A stretch of 64,000 nucleotides of DNA from Amycolatopsis aidingensis (GCF_018885265.1 NZ_CP076538.1:5554001-5618000), one strand, 5' to 3'. Numbered from the stretch's first letter, positions 49,796 through 59,984 are shown. Program-made: numbers and translations. Notes: generated from the sequence alone by a model not told the origin.

Positions 49796-50848
49796 TCAGG
49801 CGACCCGGCGCGCTGAGTTGTAGTTGTCCTGCAGCGGCGAGACCTTCACGACGTCACCCGAGGTCGGGGCGTGCACCATCTTGCCGTTGCCGAGGTAGAT
49901 GCCGACGTGCGAGACCGGCGAGTAGAAGAACACCAGGTCGCCCGGCTGCAGCTGGCTCCTGCTCACCGGGGTGCCGAAGGCGGACTGCGCCCGGCTCGAC
50001 CGGGGGATGCTGATCCCGGCCTGCTGGTAGGCCCAGGAGGTGAGGCCGGAGCAGTCGAAGGTCGAGGGGCCCTCGGCCCCCCACACATAGGCGCTGCCAC
50101 GCTTGCTGAGCGCGGCGTCCACCGCGGTCTGCGCCGCCGGGCCGGGCGCCTTGACGTTGGGGGCGGCACCGCCGGTGTCCTGCTGCGCCGCCCGGTCGGA
50201 GGCACTGAGCAGGCCCGCCTGCTCTTTGAGCTCCTGGACCTTCTTGTCGAGCGCCTCCTTGCGCGTCTTGATGTCGGCGGCCAGCTTCTCCGCCTCTTCC
50301 TTGGCCTTCTTCGCCCTGGCCTGCGCCTCGGCCGCCTTGCGCTCGGCGGCTCCGGCCTGCTGCACCGCGGCGGAGAGGTTCTTCAGCGCCGCGTTGCGGT
50401 CGGCCGCGAGCACGTCCAGCGCCGCGGAGCGGTCCAGGAAGTCACGCGTGGAGTCGCCGGTGAGCAGCGCGGACAGCTTGTTCATCTGGGAACCGCTTGT
50501 GAAGGACGCGCCGGCGAACTTGTCCACCTCGGTGCGGTAGGTCTCTTCGTCGGCCGCGGCCGCGGACTTGGCCTGCTCGGCTGCCGTCAGGTCGCCATTG
50601 GCCTTGTCCAGCTCGGCCTGCCTTGCCGCGAGGTCGTCCTTCGCCTTCAGGTAGTCCTCGTTGAGCTTCTCCGCCTTCGCGGCGAGCTCACGGTACTGCT
50701 CGAGGGCGTCGGACTGGCTGATCGGGGGATTCTGGGGAGCGGGGACCGGGGTTGCGGTGGCCGGCGCCTGGACGAAACTCACCGCCGCGATCACGGCGGA
50801 GGCTGCCAGCGCTCCTGACACCACTCGCTTCACTGGATGCGACTGCAC
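49796..50848 (-). CDS. Secreted NlpC/P60 peptidoglycan endopeptidase 2
   Basis: A 350-residue paralogue of the preceding gene: signal peptide (VVSGALAASAVIAAVSFV), a coiled coil to about residue 220 and a C-terminal NlpC/P60 domain with Cys in FDCSGLTSWAYQQ and His in SHVGIYLGNGKMVH. GTG 50848 is preferred because AAAGGAGA and the first codons match gene 1; an upstream in-frame extension to 50890 looks non-coding. Its long leader (50857-51122) resembles that of gene 1 with an extra insertion. Confidence 0.93.
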   Translation of the reverse strand: MQSHPVKRVVSGALAASAVIAAVSFVQAPATATPVPAPQNPPISQSDALEQYRELAAKAEKLNEDYLKAKDDLAARQAELDKANGDLTAAEQAKSAAAADEETYRTEVDKFAGASFTSGSQMNKLSALLTGDSTRDFLDRSAALDVLAADRNAALKNLSAAVQQAGAAERKAAEAQARAKKAKEEAEKLAADIKTRKEALDKKVQELKEQAGLLSASDRAAQQDTGGAAPNVKAPGPAAQTAVDAALSKRGSAYVWGAEGPSTFDCSGLTSWAYQQAGISIPRSSRAQSAFGTPVSRSQLQPGDLVFFYSPVSHVGIYLGNGKMVHAPTSGDVVKVSPLQDNYNSARRVA

Positions 50849-50856
50849 GTCGCGCG

Positions 50857-51122
50857 TGTCTCCTTTGCTGCTCGGCCGCCTGACCGGCACCGCACCGAAG
50901 AGGTCGGGGGCCCTCTTCGCACCGGCGGGGCGGACACAACACCCCTGCCGGCTACGGCATGTCCCGCCGCGTCAGGCCGACCGGTACCGCAACTGGGTCA
51001 CCGCGCCTGTGGTTCGCGACGGCCGGCACAGCTCCCCGACAAGCTGTCTCGGCGGCAATCCCGCGTCGCCGTCCCCTGTTTGCGACGGCCTGCCAACCGC
51101 GAGATCTCGGACAGGTTACGAA
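50857..51122 (-). ncRNA. Conserved structured leader, candidate c-di-AMP (ydaO) riboswitch, copy 2
   Basis: The blocks of copy 1 are present in the same order; the aptamer-like part is 51027-51122 with stem ACAGCT-tgtcgggg-AGCTGT (51027-51046 region). About 150 nt that copy 1 lacks lie between it and the shared CCGAGCAGCAAAGGAGA, including further inverted repeats (an expression platform). The remaining 51123-51283 shows no gene and presumably holds the promoter. Confidence 0.52.
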
Positions 51123-51283
51123 ACAGTGGTGCTCACGTCCACCAACGCGACCCCGTTTCATGTCTGCGATGCGCCGAACCACCATTGGACCAGCGATTAA
51201 GCGCATACTGTGACCGCCGTAACAGAAGTCCCACGACCGTTCACCTGATCGCATGGACCTTTCGGCGCACGGCCGGGTGACGA

Positions 51284-51544
51284 CTACCCGGCGCGACGGT
51301 CTCGCTGCGGCCGAACCTCCCGGCGCGCGGGGCCGGGGACAGTGGTGGCCGGGGTCTCCTCGGTGGTGACCAGCCGCAGCCGGGGCACCATCCCGGCCTC
51401 GGCGAGGGCATCCACCGCGCGCTGCTCCTCGTCGTCCCACTCGATCGCGGGCGGGGCCCCGAGCAGGACACTGACCACGCAGTCGGAGCAGGCGTCACCC
51501 CGCACCTCGCACCGGTCACAGTCGATGATCATGGTGTCGTCCAT
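51284..51544 (-). CDS. Small conserved Cys-rich hypothetical protein
   Basis: An 86-residue protein starting MDDTMIIDCDRCEVRGDACS with two CxxC-like pairs (CDRC, CSDC), then LLGAPPAIEWDDEEQRAVDALAEAG. The N-terminal block is conserved in actinobacteria; the Cys pairs suggest zinc binding. ATG 51544 has AGGAG 4 nt away. Function unknown. Confidence 0.75.
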   Translation of the reverse strand: MDDTMIIDCDRCEVRGDACSDCVVSVLLGAPPAIEWDDEEQRAVDALAEAGMVPRLRLVTTEETPATTVPGPARREVRPQRDRRAG

Positions 51545-51636
51545 GGTGCTCCTCACCTCTGACGAGCCGTATTGACCTGATGGACGCACAGTAAGAAGGG
51601 GCACCGACATTTTCGCTCCGTGCTTGCCGGTACACG

Positions 51637-51715
51637 CCTGAACGTGGCTTTCCGGACGTTCAACGTCGCGAACGGCACTATTGGGCCATCTGACGTCGCG
51701 AACGCCACGTTCAGG
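51637..51715. repeat. Intergenic inverted repeat with internal direct repeats
   Basis: CCTGAACGTGGC (51637-51648) and GCCACGTTCAGG (51704-51715) are perfect 12-bp inverted arms. Inside, ACGTCGCGAACGGCAC (51663) and ACGTCGCGAACGCCAC (51693) are direct repeats with one mismatch. The right arm contains the stop codon of the NlpC/P60-VanY gene (51711-51713). It resembles intergenic hairpins I associate with Amycolatopsis genomes. Confidence 0.7.
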
Positions 51716-53499
51716 GCGCTTGGCGGCCCGCGAACTCCCAGTGCCATGGCTCCTCCCGGCCGCCGCCTGCGCGCGCCCACGGCGGGTGCACCCAGCCGAA
51801 TGCCGGGGCGTTGGTGGCGAGCCAGCGGTGCTCCGGCGTGCCGAAGGACTGCGCCCCGCCGCACAGGTCGGTGGCGAGGCCCCAGCCGTGGTTGCTGGTT
51901 CCCGGCACGGCTGCCAGTGACGGCTTGCGCCGGTACAGGTCCACCTGTGCGGTGAAGGTGCGGTAGGAGTCGGTGACGCACAGCGGGCGCCCGAACGCGC
52001 CCGCGAAGGCCTTGGACATCGCCCGGAAGGCCTGGGCCGCGTCGCAGCGCAGTACATGGGCTCCGATGCCGATCGGGCACAGGGCCGTGCCGGGGATCAG
52101 GCCGTTCGGGAACCCGCCCCACGGGCCCGCGGCCCGGGGGGCACCGCCGCCCTGCCGGGGCGGCAGCTCCACCCCGCCACAGCGCCAGGTCAGCTCCCCC
52201 GCGGCCCGCTCAGGGGCGGGCCGCGGCTCGGTCCGGCCGAGGGCGGGGCGGGCGAAGCCGAGCACGCTGTCCCCTGTGGGCCGGTCGGTCACCACCACAC
52301 TGGACAGCCGGGCATCGGCGGCCAGCATGGTCCGCTGGTCGAGTACCACGCCCAGACTGCACCCCGTACTTCGCGGGCCCGAGGAACACCAGGTCGCCCG
52401 GCTGCGCGTCGGCGGAGGGAACCGGACGCACCGTGGCGAACTGCGCTCGCGCGGAACCGGGCAGTTCCAGCCCGGCGCCGGTGAACACCGAGTGCACCAG
52501 GCCGTCGCAGGAGTACGCCTGCGGACCGCTTCCGCCCTCGTGCGGCACGTACGGCTTGCCGAGGGCGTCCACCGCGGCCGTGACCGCGACGATGGTCTCC
52601 TTCGGCAGCACCAGTACCCGCTCGCCCCGCACGCTCTTGCGGGCCAGCCCGGCCTGCGGCCGGCCGTCCGCACCTGGCACCGGGTCGAGACCGGCCGGCA
52701 GCCGCGCGGGGTCGCGCAGGGCCGTCGCCGGTGGCGGCGTGATCCCGGCCGCCTCCAGCCGGTCGAGGTAGGCCTTCCAGTTCGCCGCGGTCTCGGTGTT
52801 GCGCCGCTGCTGCGCCCGCTGCTGGGCGATGACCGCGGCGTTGGCGGCGTCGATCGGCGCCCGCAGTTCGGCGGAGATCGCATCGGAACGGTTGCGCGCG
52901 TCGGCGGTGTGCTGCTCCAGTTCCGTCTTGCGGGCCGAGGCCGCCCGTTCGGCACCGGCCGCCTCGGCTTCGGCCGCGATCGCGGTGCGCTGCCGCTCCA
53001 GTGCCGCGCCGAGCCTGCGGTCCTGCTCGGTGCGCAGGTGGTTGATCATCGCCGTGCCGTCCAGCAGGTCCTGCGGGTTCTCCGCGGACAGCACCACCCG
53101 CAGCTCGTCCGGCCTGCCAAGGGCGGTGAACACCGAGCGGGCGAACCGGTCGACCTCGCGCCGCTGCGCCGCGACGGCCGCGTCCGCCGCCGCACGTTCG
53201 GCCCGCGCCCGCTGCAGCCGGGCGGTGGCCGCGTTCACCCCCTGCTGCGCCTGCCGGACCTGGCCAGCCAGGCCGCCGAGCTCGCGCTGCACCTCGGACG
53301 CGGCCCGCTGCAGCTTGGCGACCTCGGGATCGGCGAAGGCCGCGCCGGGGCGGGGATCCGGTACCCCGGCGCCAGGGGCCACCCCGGCCTCGACCCGGAT
53401 ATCCCCCGGATCGGCCGGTGGCGGTTGCGCGCCCGCGCCCGGCACCACCAGCATCGACGTCACCAGCGCGGCCCCCAGCACAGCGGAGACGGCCCGCAT
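51711..53499 (-). pseudogene. NlpC/P60 plus D,D-carboxypeptidase (VanY-like) wall hydrolase, frameshifted
   Basis: The first frame (ATG 53499, GGAGG 5 nt upstream) encodes a signal peptide, a long coiled coil and most of an NlpC/P60 domain with Cys in AYSCDGLVHSVF, then goes out of frame after GPAKYGVQ near 52350-52365. The second frame continues LGVVLDQRTMLAADARL and a VanY/M15 domain (TDSYRTFTAQVDL, GTSNHGWGLATDLCGG, EPWHWEFAG). The break falls where the NlpC/P60 catalytic histidine is expected; loss of two bases (CAGCAT to CAGT) would fit. Either a real mutation or an error. Confidence 0.8.
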
Positions 53500-53574
53500 C
53501 CACACCTCCACACCCGAGTACTACCTACCTCAACGCCCGACCGAGCCGCAGGTCACGCCCGCCTCCGCAGTAGG

Positions 53575-54975
53575 TCAGGTGCGGCCGAGGCGGGTGAGCA
53601 GGACCGGGGAGGGGACGGGGTGTGCTCCGGTGCGGTGTACCGAGTCGGCGACCGCACGGTCGGAGGTGGCCACGATCACCGGGCGGCCACCGGGTTCGGC
53701 GCCGACCAGGTTTCGGATCACGTCATCGGCCTGCACACCGGGATCGGAGAACAGCACCCGCACCCCGCGCTGCGCGGTGGCGGGCACGGACACCACGCCC
53801 GCGCCGTCGAACACCACGGTGATCTCGGCCCCGGTGCGCGCGGCCAGCGCGGCAAGCTGGTGGATCAGCCGCTCCCGCTGGTCGGCAAGCGCCAGCTCGG
53901 GGTAACCGGTCTTGGTGACGTTGTAGCCGTCCACGATCAGGTGCACGCTCGGCAGGGCGAGCAGGCGATCCAGCCCGGCCGGGTCCCGCACCCGCCCGCT
54001 GCCCGGTCCGGCACTCGCGCCGCGGACCGTGTCCGCGGGCCGCTTGCCATCCTCGCTGAGGGACAGCTCCTGGCGCAATCCGGCCACCGCGCCGTCCAGG
54101 GTGTTGACCAGCAACGCCAGCCGCACCTCGTCGGCCTGCCGCGCCTCCCGTGCCGACTGCCGCGCCACATCGGCCTCGGCAACGGCCTTGTCCGCCCGCG
54201 CCCGCTCGGTGGCAACCCGCTGCCGTTCCCGCTCCAGCTGCGCGGTCAGCGCGGCGACCTCCTCGTCCCGCTCGCCACCCACCTGGCGTGCCTCGGCCCG
54301 GGCCTCCTCGGCGGCGTCCTTGGCCTGCCGCAGCACGACCCCCTGCTCACGCAGCCGACCGCGCAGCTTGTCCAGCTCGGCCTCCCGCTCGCCCCGTGCC
54401 CGCTCGGCGGCGCCACGGGCCTCCTCGAGCTCACCACGTACCTGCTCGAGCTCGGCCTCCAGCCGCTGCACCCGCGCGAGCGCGGCGTCCCGCTCGGCGC
54501 GCAGGGTGGTCTCCTCGGCGTTCTTGGCCACCAGCCGCACCCGGGTGGACGCGCTCGCCTCGCCGAGCAGGGTCGCCGCGGCGGCACCGGCCACCGAGTC
54601 CTCCGCGTTCGGGTCCAGCGCGTCCTGCCGGTGCTCGCGCAGCCACTCCAGCACGGCGGTACGGAACCGGGGGGACTCGCGCAGCGCGGCCAGCAGCGGG
54701 CCGCCGCCAAGCTTGGCGCGTTTGGCCGGGGCGAACCGGGCGACCGGCCGCAGCTGGCGCGGCACGTCCACGGTCGGCAGCTTGCCCAGCGCGGCGGCGG
54801 CGAGCTCGGCGATCCGGTCCCGGACCGGCTCCGGAAGGGACAGCCAGTCGACGGGCTCGGCGGAGCTCGCGTCCCCGGACGACCCGACCGCCTCGACCGG
54901 TTCCGGGCGCGCCGCACCACCCGAGGTGTCCGGCGAGACATCCTCGGGCTGGTCGGGGTACGCCGACGGCTGCAT
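53575..54975 (-). CDS. NYN-domain (YacP/PIN-like) nuclease with a coiled coil
   Basis: A 466-residue protein. The first 130 residues are an acidic, Pro-rich lead-in and a helical domain (LPEPVRDRIAELAAAALGKL, RFRTAVLEWLREHRQDAL). Residues about 145-300 are a coiled coil. The last 165 are a NYN domain with LIVDGYNVTKTGYPEL, VVFDGAGVVSVP and VIVATSDRAVADSV, the PIN-like acidic residues of an RNase. Conserved beside this cluster in actinobacteria; the target is unknown. Confidence 0.85.
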   Translation of the reverse strand: MQPSAYPDQPEDVSPDTSGGAARPEPVEAVGSSGDASSAEPVDWLSLPEPVRDRIAELAAAALGKLPTVDVPRQLRPVARFAPAKRAKLGGGPLLAALRESPRFRTAVLEWLREHRQDALDPNAEDSVAGAAAATLLGEASASTRVRLVAKNAEETTLRAERDAALARVQRLEAELEQVRGELEEARGAAERARGEREAELDKLRGRLREQGVVLRQAKDAAEEARAEARQVGGERDEEVAALTAQLERERQRVATERARADKAVAEADVARQSAREARQADEVRLALLVNTLDGAVAGLRQELSLSEDGKRPADTVRGASAGPGSGRVRDPAGLDRLLALPSVHLIVDGYNVTKTGYPELALADQRERLIHQLAALAARTGAEITVVFDGAGVVSVPATAQRGVRVLFSDPGVQADDVIRNLVGAEPGGRPVIVATSDRAVADSVHRTGAHPVPSPVLLTRLGRT

Positions 54976-55046
54976 TCATCCAGGGTAGTCCCCCAAGGTT
55001 GATCTACGCTGACCGTAAGGGGACCGTGATTGTCGGTGCCCGTCCC

Positions 55047-55052
55047 TAGGGT
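55047..55052 (+). promoter_or_regulatory. Probable leaderless promoter -10 (exonuclease/UvrC-like)
   Basis: TAGGGT ends 7 nt before ATG 55060. It argues for this ATG against upstream in-frame GTG codons. Confidence 0.5.
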
Positions 55053-55059
55053 GCGCGCT

Positions 55060-56769
55060 ATGGATGTGGGCCGCCGTCTCGACCACGCGCAGCTGACCTT
55101 CGACGAGCTCGGCACCCCGTTGCGGGACACCACCTTCGTCGTCTTCGACCTGGAGACCACGGGGACCAGCCCCGGCCCGGACGGGATCACCGAGGTGGGC
55201 GCGGTGAAGGTACGTGGTGGTGAGGTGCTCGGCGAGTTCGGCACGCTGGTCGACCCGGGCACCGCGGTGCCACCGGAGATCGTCGAGCTGACCGGGATCA
55301 CCACGGCCATGGTGCGCGCGGCCCCGCCGATCGAGCGGGTGCTGCCTGCCTTCCTGGAGTTCATCTCCGGCGCCGTGCTGGTCGCGCACAACGCGGGATT
55401 CGACACCGGGTTCATGCGGGCGGCCTGCCGCGCCCACGGCCACCACTGGCCCCGGGCCGCGGTGGTGTGCACGCTCCGGCTCGCCCGGCGCCTGCTGACC
55501 AGGGAGGACACCCCGAGCTACCGGCTCGGCGCGCTCGCCGCCCTGCTCGGCGCGCGGACCAACCCGACCCACCGCGCGCTGGACGATGCCAGGGCCACCG
55601 TGGACGTGCTGCACGGGCTGCTGGAGCGGGTCGGCTCGGTGGGCGTGCACTCACTCGAGGAGCTGCTGGACTACCTGCCGGAGGTCACCCCGGCCCAGCG
55701 GCGCAAACGCGGGCTGGCCGCGCACCTGCCGTCCCGGCCGGGGGTGTACCTGTTCCGCGGCCCGAACGAGGAGGTGCTCTACGTCGGCACCGCACGCGAC
55801 CTGCGGCGCAGGGTGCGGCAGTACTTCACCGGCTCGGAGAGCCGCGGCCGGATCCGCGAGATGGTCGCGCTGGCGCAACGGGTGGACGGGATCGAGTGCG
55901 CGCACTCGCTGGAGGCCGAGATCAGGGAGCTGCGGCTGCTCGCGGCGCACCGCCCCGCCTACAACCGCAGGTCGAAGAACCCGCACAAGGCCTGGTGGAT
56001 CGTGCTCACCGAGGAGGCCTTCCCCCGGCTGTCGGTGGTCCGGCTGGCCAGGGACGGGGCGCTCGGGCCGTTCCGCTCCCAGTCCACCGCCGCCGCGGCC
56101 GCGAACACCCTGGCCGACGCGGCGGGCCTGCGCACCTGCACCCAGCGCATCCCGGCCAGGGCCCAGGCGGGCACCCCCTGCGTGCTGGCCGAGCTGGGCC
56201 GGTGCGGCGCACCCTGCGCGGGCAGGCAGAGCGTGCCGGAGTACGCCACCGGGGTGCACGCGGTGAGTGACCTGATCGCGGGCAGGGACAACGCGCCGCT
56301 GTGGGCGGCGCACGGCAGGCTGGAGGCGCTGGCCGGGGCGCAGCACTTCGAGCAGGCGGCACGGCGGCGGGACGAGCTCGCCGCGCTGGTGCGCGCCGTG
56401 CGGCGCGGGCACCGGATGGCCGCGCTGGCCGCGATCCCGGAGCTGGTAGCGGCCGGACCGGATGGAAGCGGCGGCTGGGAACTGGTGGTGATCCGCTACG
56501 GCAGGCTGGCCTCGGCCGGGGTCGCGCGGCGGGGCGTGCCGCCGATGCCGGTGGTCGAGGCGCTGGTGGCCGGGGCGGAGACGGTGCTACCCGGCCCTGG
56601 ACCACTGCACGGCAGCGCCGGTGAGGAGGTCGGAATCCTGCTGCGCTGGCTGGCCCGGCCAGGGGTGCGCCTGGTGCGCACGGCGCGGCCCTGGGCGGAA
56701 CCGGTGCGCGGTGCCGCGGGCTGGCAGGACTGGCTGGCGCGCGCCGAGAGCGGGCGCACCCCGGTGTGA
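55060..56769 (+). CDS. DEDDh exonuclease fused to a UvrC/Cho-type GIY-YIG domain
   Basis: A 569-residue fusion. Residues about 20-185 are a DnaQ-like 3'-5' exonuclease (VVFDLETTGTSPGPDGITEVG, LVAHNAGFDTGFM, THRALDDA). A GIY-YIG nuclease module follows (PSRPGVYLFRGPNEEVLYVGTA), then UvrC-like regions to the C-terminus. It corresponds to mycobacterial Rv2191. The role is in DNA repair or replication proofreading by inference. It is divergent from the NYN gene. Confidence 0.9.
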   Translation: MDVGRRLDHAQLTFDELGTPLRDTTFVVFDLETTGTSPGPDGITEVGAVKVRGGEVLGEFGTLVDPGTAVPPEIVELTGITTAMVRAAPPIERVLPAFLEFISGAVLVAHNAGFDTGFMRAACRAHGHHWPRAAVVCTLRLARRLLTREDTPSYRLGALAALLGARTNPTHRALDDARATVDVLHGLLERVGSVGVHSLEELLDYLPEVTPAQRRKRGLAAHLPSRPGVYLFRGPNEEVLYVGTARDLRRRVRQYFTGSESRGRIREMVALAQRVDGIECAHSLEAEIRELRLLAAHRPAYNRRSKNPHKAWWIVLTEEAFPRLSVVRLARDGALGPFRSQSTAAAAANTLADAAGLRTCTQRIPARAQAGTPCVLAELGRCGAPCAGRQSVPEYATGVHAVSDLIAGRDNAPLWAAHGRLEALAGAQHFEQAARRRDELAALVRAVRRGHRMAALAAIPELVAAGPDGSGGWELVVIRYGRLASAGVARRGVPPMPVVEALVAGAETVLPGPGPLHGSAGEEVGILLRWLARPGVRLVRTARPWAEPVRGAAGWQDWLARAESGRTPV

Positions 56770-56832
56770 ACGGGTCCGGCTCGCTACGATCGGCGGCAGA
56801 TCAGCGCAGGCCACCCACACCCAGGAGGAACC

Positions 56833-57117
56833 TTGATCACCGCGATCGTGATGATCCACGCCAAGGCGGACAGCATTCCGGAGACCGCGCAGGCGATCGC
56901 GGACATCGAGGGCGTGAGCGAGGTGTACTCCTGCGCGGGCGATGTGGACCTGGTGGCGATCGTCAGGGTCGGCACGCACGAGGGGCTCGCGGACCTGATT
57001 CCGGCCAGGATCGGCAAGGTGCCCGGCGTGCTGGACACCGACACCCATATCGCCTTCCGGTCCTACTCCAGCGCGGACACCGAGGCGGCCTTCTCCATCG
57101 GCGCCGACGGCGACTGA
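56833..57117 (+). CDS. Stand-alone RAM-domain (AsnC/Lrp effector-binding) protein
   Basis: A 94-residue alpha/beta protein equal to the AsnC effector domain without a DNA-binding part (MITAIVMIHAKADSIPETAQ, VSEVYSCAGDVDLVAIVRVG). TTG 56833 is the start: AGGAGG lies 4 nt upstream and the family begins there. Such proteins sense amino acids or assemble with full-length Lrp; the partner is unknown. Confidence 0.85.
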   Translation: MITAIVMIHAKADSIPETAQAIADIEGVSEVYSCAGDVDLVAIVRVGTHEGLADLIPARIGKVPGVLDTDTHIAFRSYSSADTEAAFSIGADGD

Positions 57118-57122
57118 CCCGA

Positions 57123-57160
57123 ACCGGGCGGGTGTGCCCAGCTGGACACACCCGCCCGGT
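57123..57160. terminator. Bidirectional hairpin between the RAM gene and qcrB
   Basis: ACCGGGCGGGTGTG (57123-57136) and its complement CACACCCGCCCGGT (57147-57160) form a perfect 14-bp stem with a 10-nt loop, between convergent stops at 57117 and 57169. Confidence 0.8.
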
Positions 57161-57168
57161 ATCGCTGG

Positions 57169-58842
57169 TCAGTGCTCCGGGGTCTTGCGCCCGGCCGGAA
57201 TCTGTTCGTCGTCCGCGGTGGCCTCGAGCTCGCCGTTGCCGTGCGCGTGCTGCTCGGCCCGCGCCCGTTCCAGTGCCGCGGTCTCCTCCGGCGGGTCCGG
57301 GGTCAGCCAGCCACCGGGGACCGCTTCGCCAGCGGAGCCGAGCTTGTTCATCCGCTTCGGCACCGGTGAACCCTGGTACTCCAGCGGGACCGGGTGGCCG
57401 TGCTCGTCCACCGGGCCGAGCGGCTGGTGCACCTCGATGAACTCACCGTGCGGCAGCCGCTTGATGATGCCGGTCTCCACCCCGTGCTCCAGCACCTCCC
57501 GGTCGGCCCGTTGCAGGCCGAGGCAGATCCGGTAGGTCACGTAGTACGCCAGTGGCGGCAACAGCAGCAGCCCGATCCGGCCGATCCAGGTCATCGCGTT
57601 CAGCGAGATGTCGAAGGTGAACGCGATCAGGTCGTTGAAGCCCGACGCCTCGAGTACCGCATAGACCGCGATGCCCATCACGCCGAGGCTGGTCCGCACC
57701 GGGACGTCCCGCGGCCGCTGCAACAGGTTGTGGTGCGCGGTGTCCTTGGACAGCTTGCGTTCGATCCATGGATACCCGATCAGCAGGCCGAACAGAATCG
57801 GCATCCCGACCGCGCCGGCGAAGAACACCGGCGGCACCGTGTAGTCGCCGAGATAGAGCTCCCAGGCAGGCCAGATCCGGAGGATGCCGTCCGCCCAGGC
57901 CAGATACCAGTCCGGCCAGACACCCGCGGACACCTGTGACGGGTTGTACGGCCCGAGGTTCCATACCGGGTTGATCTGGAACACCCCGGACATCAGCGCG
58001 ATCACCCCGGTGACGATCGCGAAGAAGGCGCCTGCCTTCAGCGCGAAGTACGGCATGATGCGCACGCCGACCACGTTGGTCTCCTTGCGCCGCACGCCGG
58101 GGAACTGGGTGTGTTTCTGGTACCAGACCAGCGCGAGGTGCACCGCGACCAGGCCGAGCATGATGCCCGGAATGATCAGGATGTGCAGGGCGTACAGCCG
58201 CGGGATGATCTCGGTTCCGGGGAACTCCCCGCCGAACAGCGCCCAGTGGACCCAGGTGCCCATCACCGGCACGGACAGCACGATGCCGGACATGGTGGCC
58301 CGGACACCGGTGCCGGAAAGCAGGTCGTCCGGCAGCGAGTAGCCGAAGAAGCCCTCGAACATGCCCAGGATCAGCAGCAACGCGCCGATCACCCAGTTCG
58401 CCTCACGCGGGCGCCGGAAGGCGCCGGTGAAGAAGATCCGGAACATGTGCACGAACATGGCGGCCACGAAGATCAGCGCGCCCCAGTGGTGCACCTGCCG
58501 CACGAACAGCCCGCCGCGGACCTCGAAGGAGATGTCCAGCGTGCTCTCGAACGCCCTGGACATCGGGATGCCCTGGAGGTTCGTGAACGAGCCGTTGTAG
58601 ATGACCTCCTCCATCGAGGGGTCGAAGAACAGGGTGAGGTAGACCCCGGACAGGATCACGATGATGAAGCTGTAGAGCGCGATCTCGCCCAGCAGGAAGG
58701 ACCAGTGGGTCGGGAACACCTTGTTCATCTGGTGCCGCAGGCCCTTGGCCAGGTGGTAGCGCCGGTCGGCGTTGTCGGCCGCCGCCCCCGCATGCCGCTC
58801 GACGGCGCTGGAGCCCTTCGTCGGCGTGGTGAGTGAACTCAT
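57169..58842 (-). CDS. qcrB: Ubiquinol/menaquinol-cytochrome c reductase, cytochrome b subunit
   Basis: A 557-residue diheme cytochrome b. Heme-ligand histidines lie in [19 protein letters not shown] and [19 protein letters not shown]. The Qo-site motif is PDWY in the actinobacterial form. A hydrophilic C-terminal extension of about 100 residues is typical of actinobacterial QcrB. It starts at 58842, overlapping qcrA by 4 bp. Part of the bcc-aa3 supercomplex. Confidence 0.97.
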   Translation of the reverse strand: MSSLTTPTKGSSAVERHAGAAADNADRRYHLAKGLRHQMNKVFPTHWSFLLGEIALYSFIIVILSGVYLTLFFDPSMEEVIYNGSFTNLQGIPMSRAFESTLDISFEVRGGLFVRQVHHWGALIFVAAMFVHMFRIFFTGAFRRPREANWVIGALLLILGMFEGFFGYSLPDDLLSGTGVRATMSGIVLSVPVMGTWVHWALFGGEFPGTEIIPRLYALHILIIPGIMLGLVAVHLALVWYQKHTQFPGVRRKETNVVGVRIMPYFALKAGAFFAIVTGVIALMSGVFQINPVWNLGPYNPSQVSAGVWPDWYLAWADGILRIWPAWELYLGDYTVPPVFFAGAVGMPILFGLLIGYPWIERKLSKDTAHHNLLQRPRDVPVRTSLGVMGIAVYAVLEASGFNDLIAFTFDISLNAMTWIGRIGLLLLPPLAYYVTYRICLGLQRADREVLEHGVETGIIKRLPHGEFIEVHQPLGPVDEHGHPVPLEYQGSPVPKRMNKLGSAGEAVPGGWLTPDPPEETAALERARAEQHAHGNGELEATADDEQIPAGRKTPEH

Positions 58843-59981
58843 GACTTACGCTCCCAGAACCCCGGGCCGATCGCCTCGATGAAGTCGTGCCGTGCCACGA
58901 AGTATCCCTCTTCGTTGACCTCGATGGGCAACTGGGCGAGCGCCCTGGTGGCCGGGCCGAACACGGGCTTGGCGTACTGCAGCGCGTCGAACTGCGACTG
59001 GTGGCACGGGCACAGGATCCGGTTGGTCCGCTGCTCGTACAGCGAGGTCGGGCAGCCGACGTGACTGCAGATCTTGGTGTAGGCGTAGTAGTCGCCGTAG
59101 TTGAAGTCCTCCTGGCCCTTGCGCTTGACCACGCGCTCGGCGTCGGCCGGCCGCAGGCGGATGAGCATGACCGGGTTGTCCGACCGCTTCAGCGCGTGGA
59201 TCAGCGCCTCGTGGTCACCCCGCTCGGACTCGCGGAACGGGTACACCGTCTCGATCGCGCCCGCGTCCAGGTCCTCCGGCCGGACCAGGGAGATCTCCTC
59301 CGGGTCGCCGGTGTACCGGCGCAGGTAGACGACCTCGCCAGGGTGCTGCTTCTTCCACCCGGTGTGCCACAGCGATTCCTTGGTCTCGCTGTTGGCCCAG
59401 GGGCTCTTGATCAAGGAGGCCACCGGAAGCGCCACCGCACCGAGCCCGAGCACCCCCGCACCGAGACCGGCGGTGCGCTTGATCGCCGACCGGCGCGCGA
59501 TGGTGCTGCGGTTACCGGCGTCGGCAAGGTGCGCGAGGATGGTCTGCCGGTCCACCTCGGGCGAACCCTCGCCCATGTTGTCGCTGCGTTCCTGCACGGT
59601 CAGCTCGTGCGGGATGAACTTCTTCACGTACAGGATCACGCCGACCGCGACCGCAAGCACCCCGACTCCGAGCGTCACCCCGAGCACCGGGGTGTACAGG
59701 CTGTACATCAGGTGCCCAGGCTCCGAGGGCGGGACGTACTCCGACGGCCACCAGATCAGCCCGCCGAGGAAGGCGAGCCCGGCCAGCACGGCGAGGGCGA
59801 ACCACATCGCGACCTGCCGCTCGGCACGCTTCTCCGCCCTGGTTCCCGGTACCGGCCAGGGGTCCGGGTAGTCGACGATCTCGACGCCGTCCAGCTTGCC
59901 GCCGAGCCTGACCAGCTGGTCGCGGTCCATCTCGGCCAGTTCCTCCTCGGTGGGAGGTTTCGGCTCGTTGCCGCTGCTCAT
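58839..59981 (-). CDS. qcrA: Rieske iron-sulfur subunit
   Basis: A 380-residue protein with three predicted N-terminal helices ([40 protein letters not shown], and the segment near [19 protein letters not shown]), the actinobacterial form. The Rieske ligands are in [12 protein letters not shown] and CPCHQSQFD. It follows qcrC by 3 bp and overlaps qcrB. Confidence 0.97.
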   Translation of the reverse strand: MSSGNEPKPPTEEELAEMDRDQLVRLGGKLDGVEIVDYPDPWPVPGTRAEKRAERQVAMWFALAVLAGLAFLGGLIWWPSEYVPPSEPGHLMYSLYTPVLGVTLGVGVLAVAVGVILYVKKFIPHELTVQERSDNMGEGSPEVDRQTILAHLADAGNRSTIARRSAIKRTAGLGAGVLGLGAVALPVASLIKSPWANSETKESLWHTGWKKQHPGEVVYLRRYTGDPEEISLVRPEDLDAGAIETVYPFRESERGDHEALIHALKRSDNPVMLIRLRPADAERVVKRKGQEDFNYGDYYAYTKICSHVGCPTSLYEQRTNRILCPCHQSQFDALQYAKPVFGPATRALAQLPIEVNEEGYFVARHDFIEAIGPGFWERKS

Positions 59982-59984
59982 CTG

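Noticed and set aside
51973..55002. A 1009-codon open frame on the plus strand
   Set aside because: It is antisense to three well-supported minus-strand genes (NlpC/P60-VanY, NYN and part of their gap); long antisense frames are expected at this GC content and its protein has no recognisable motif.
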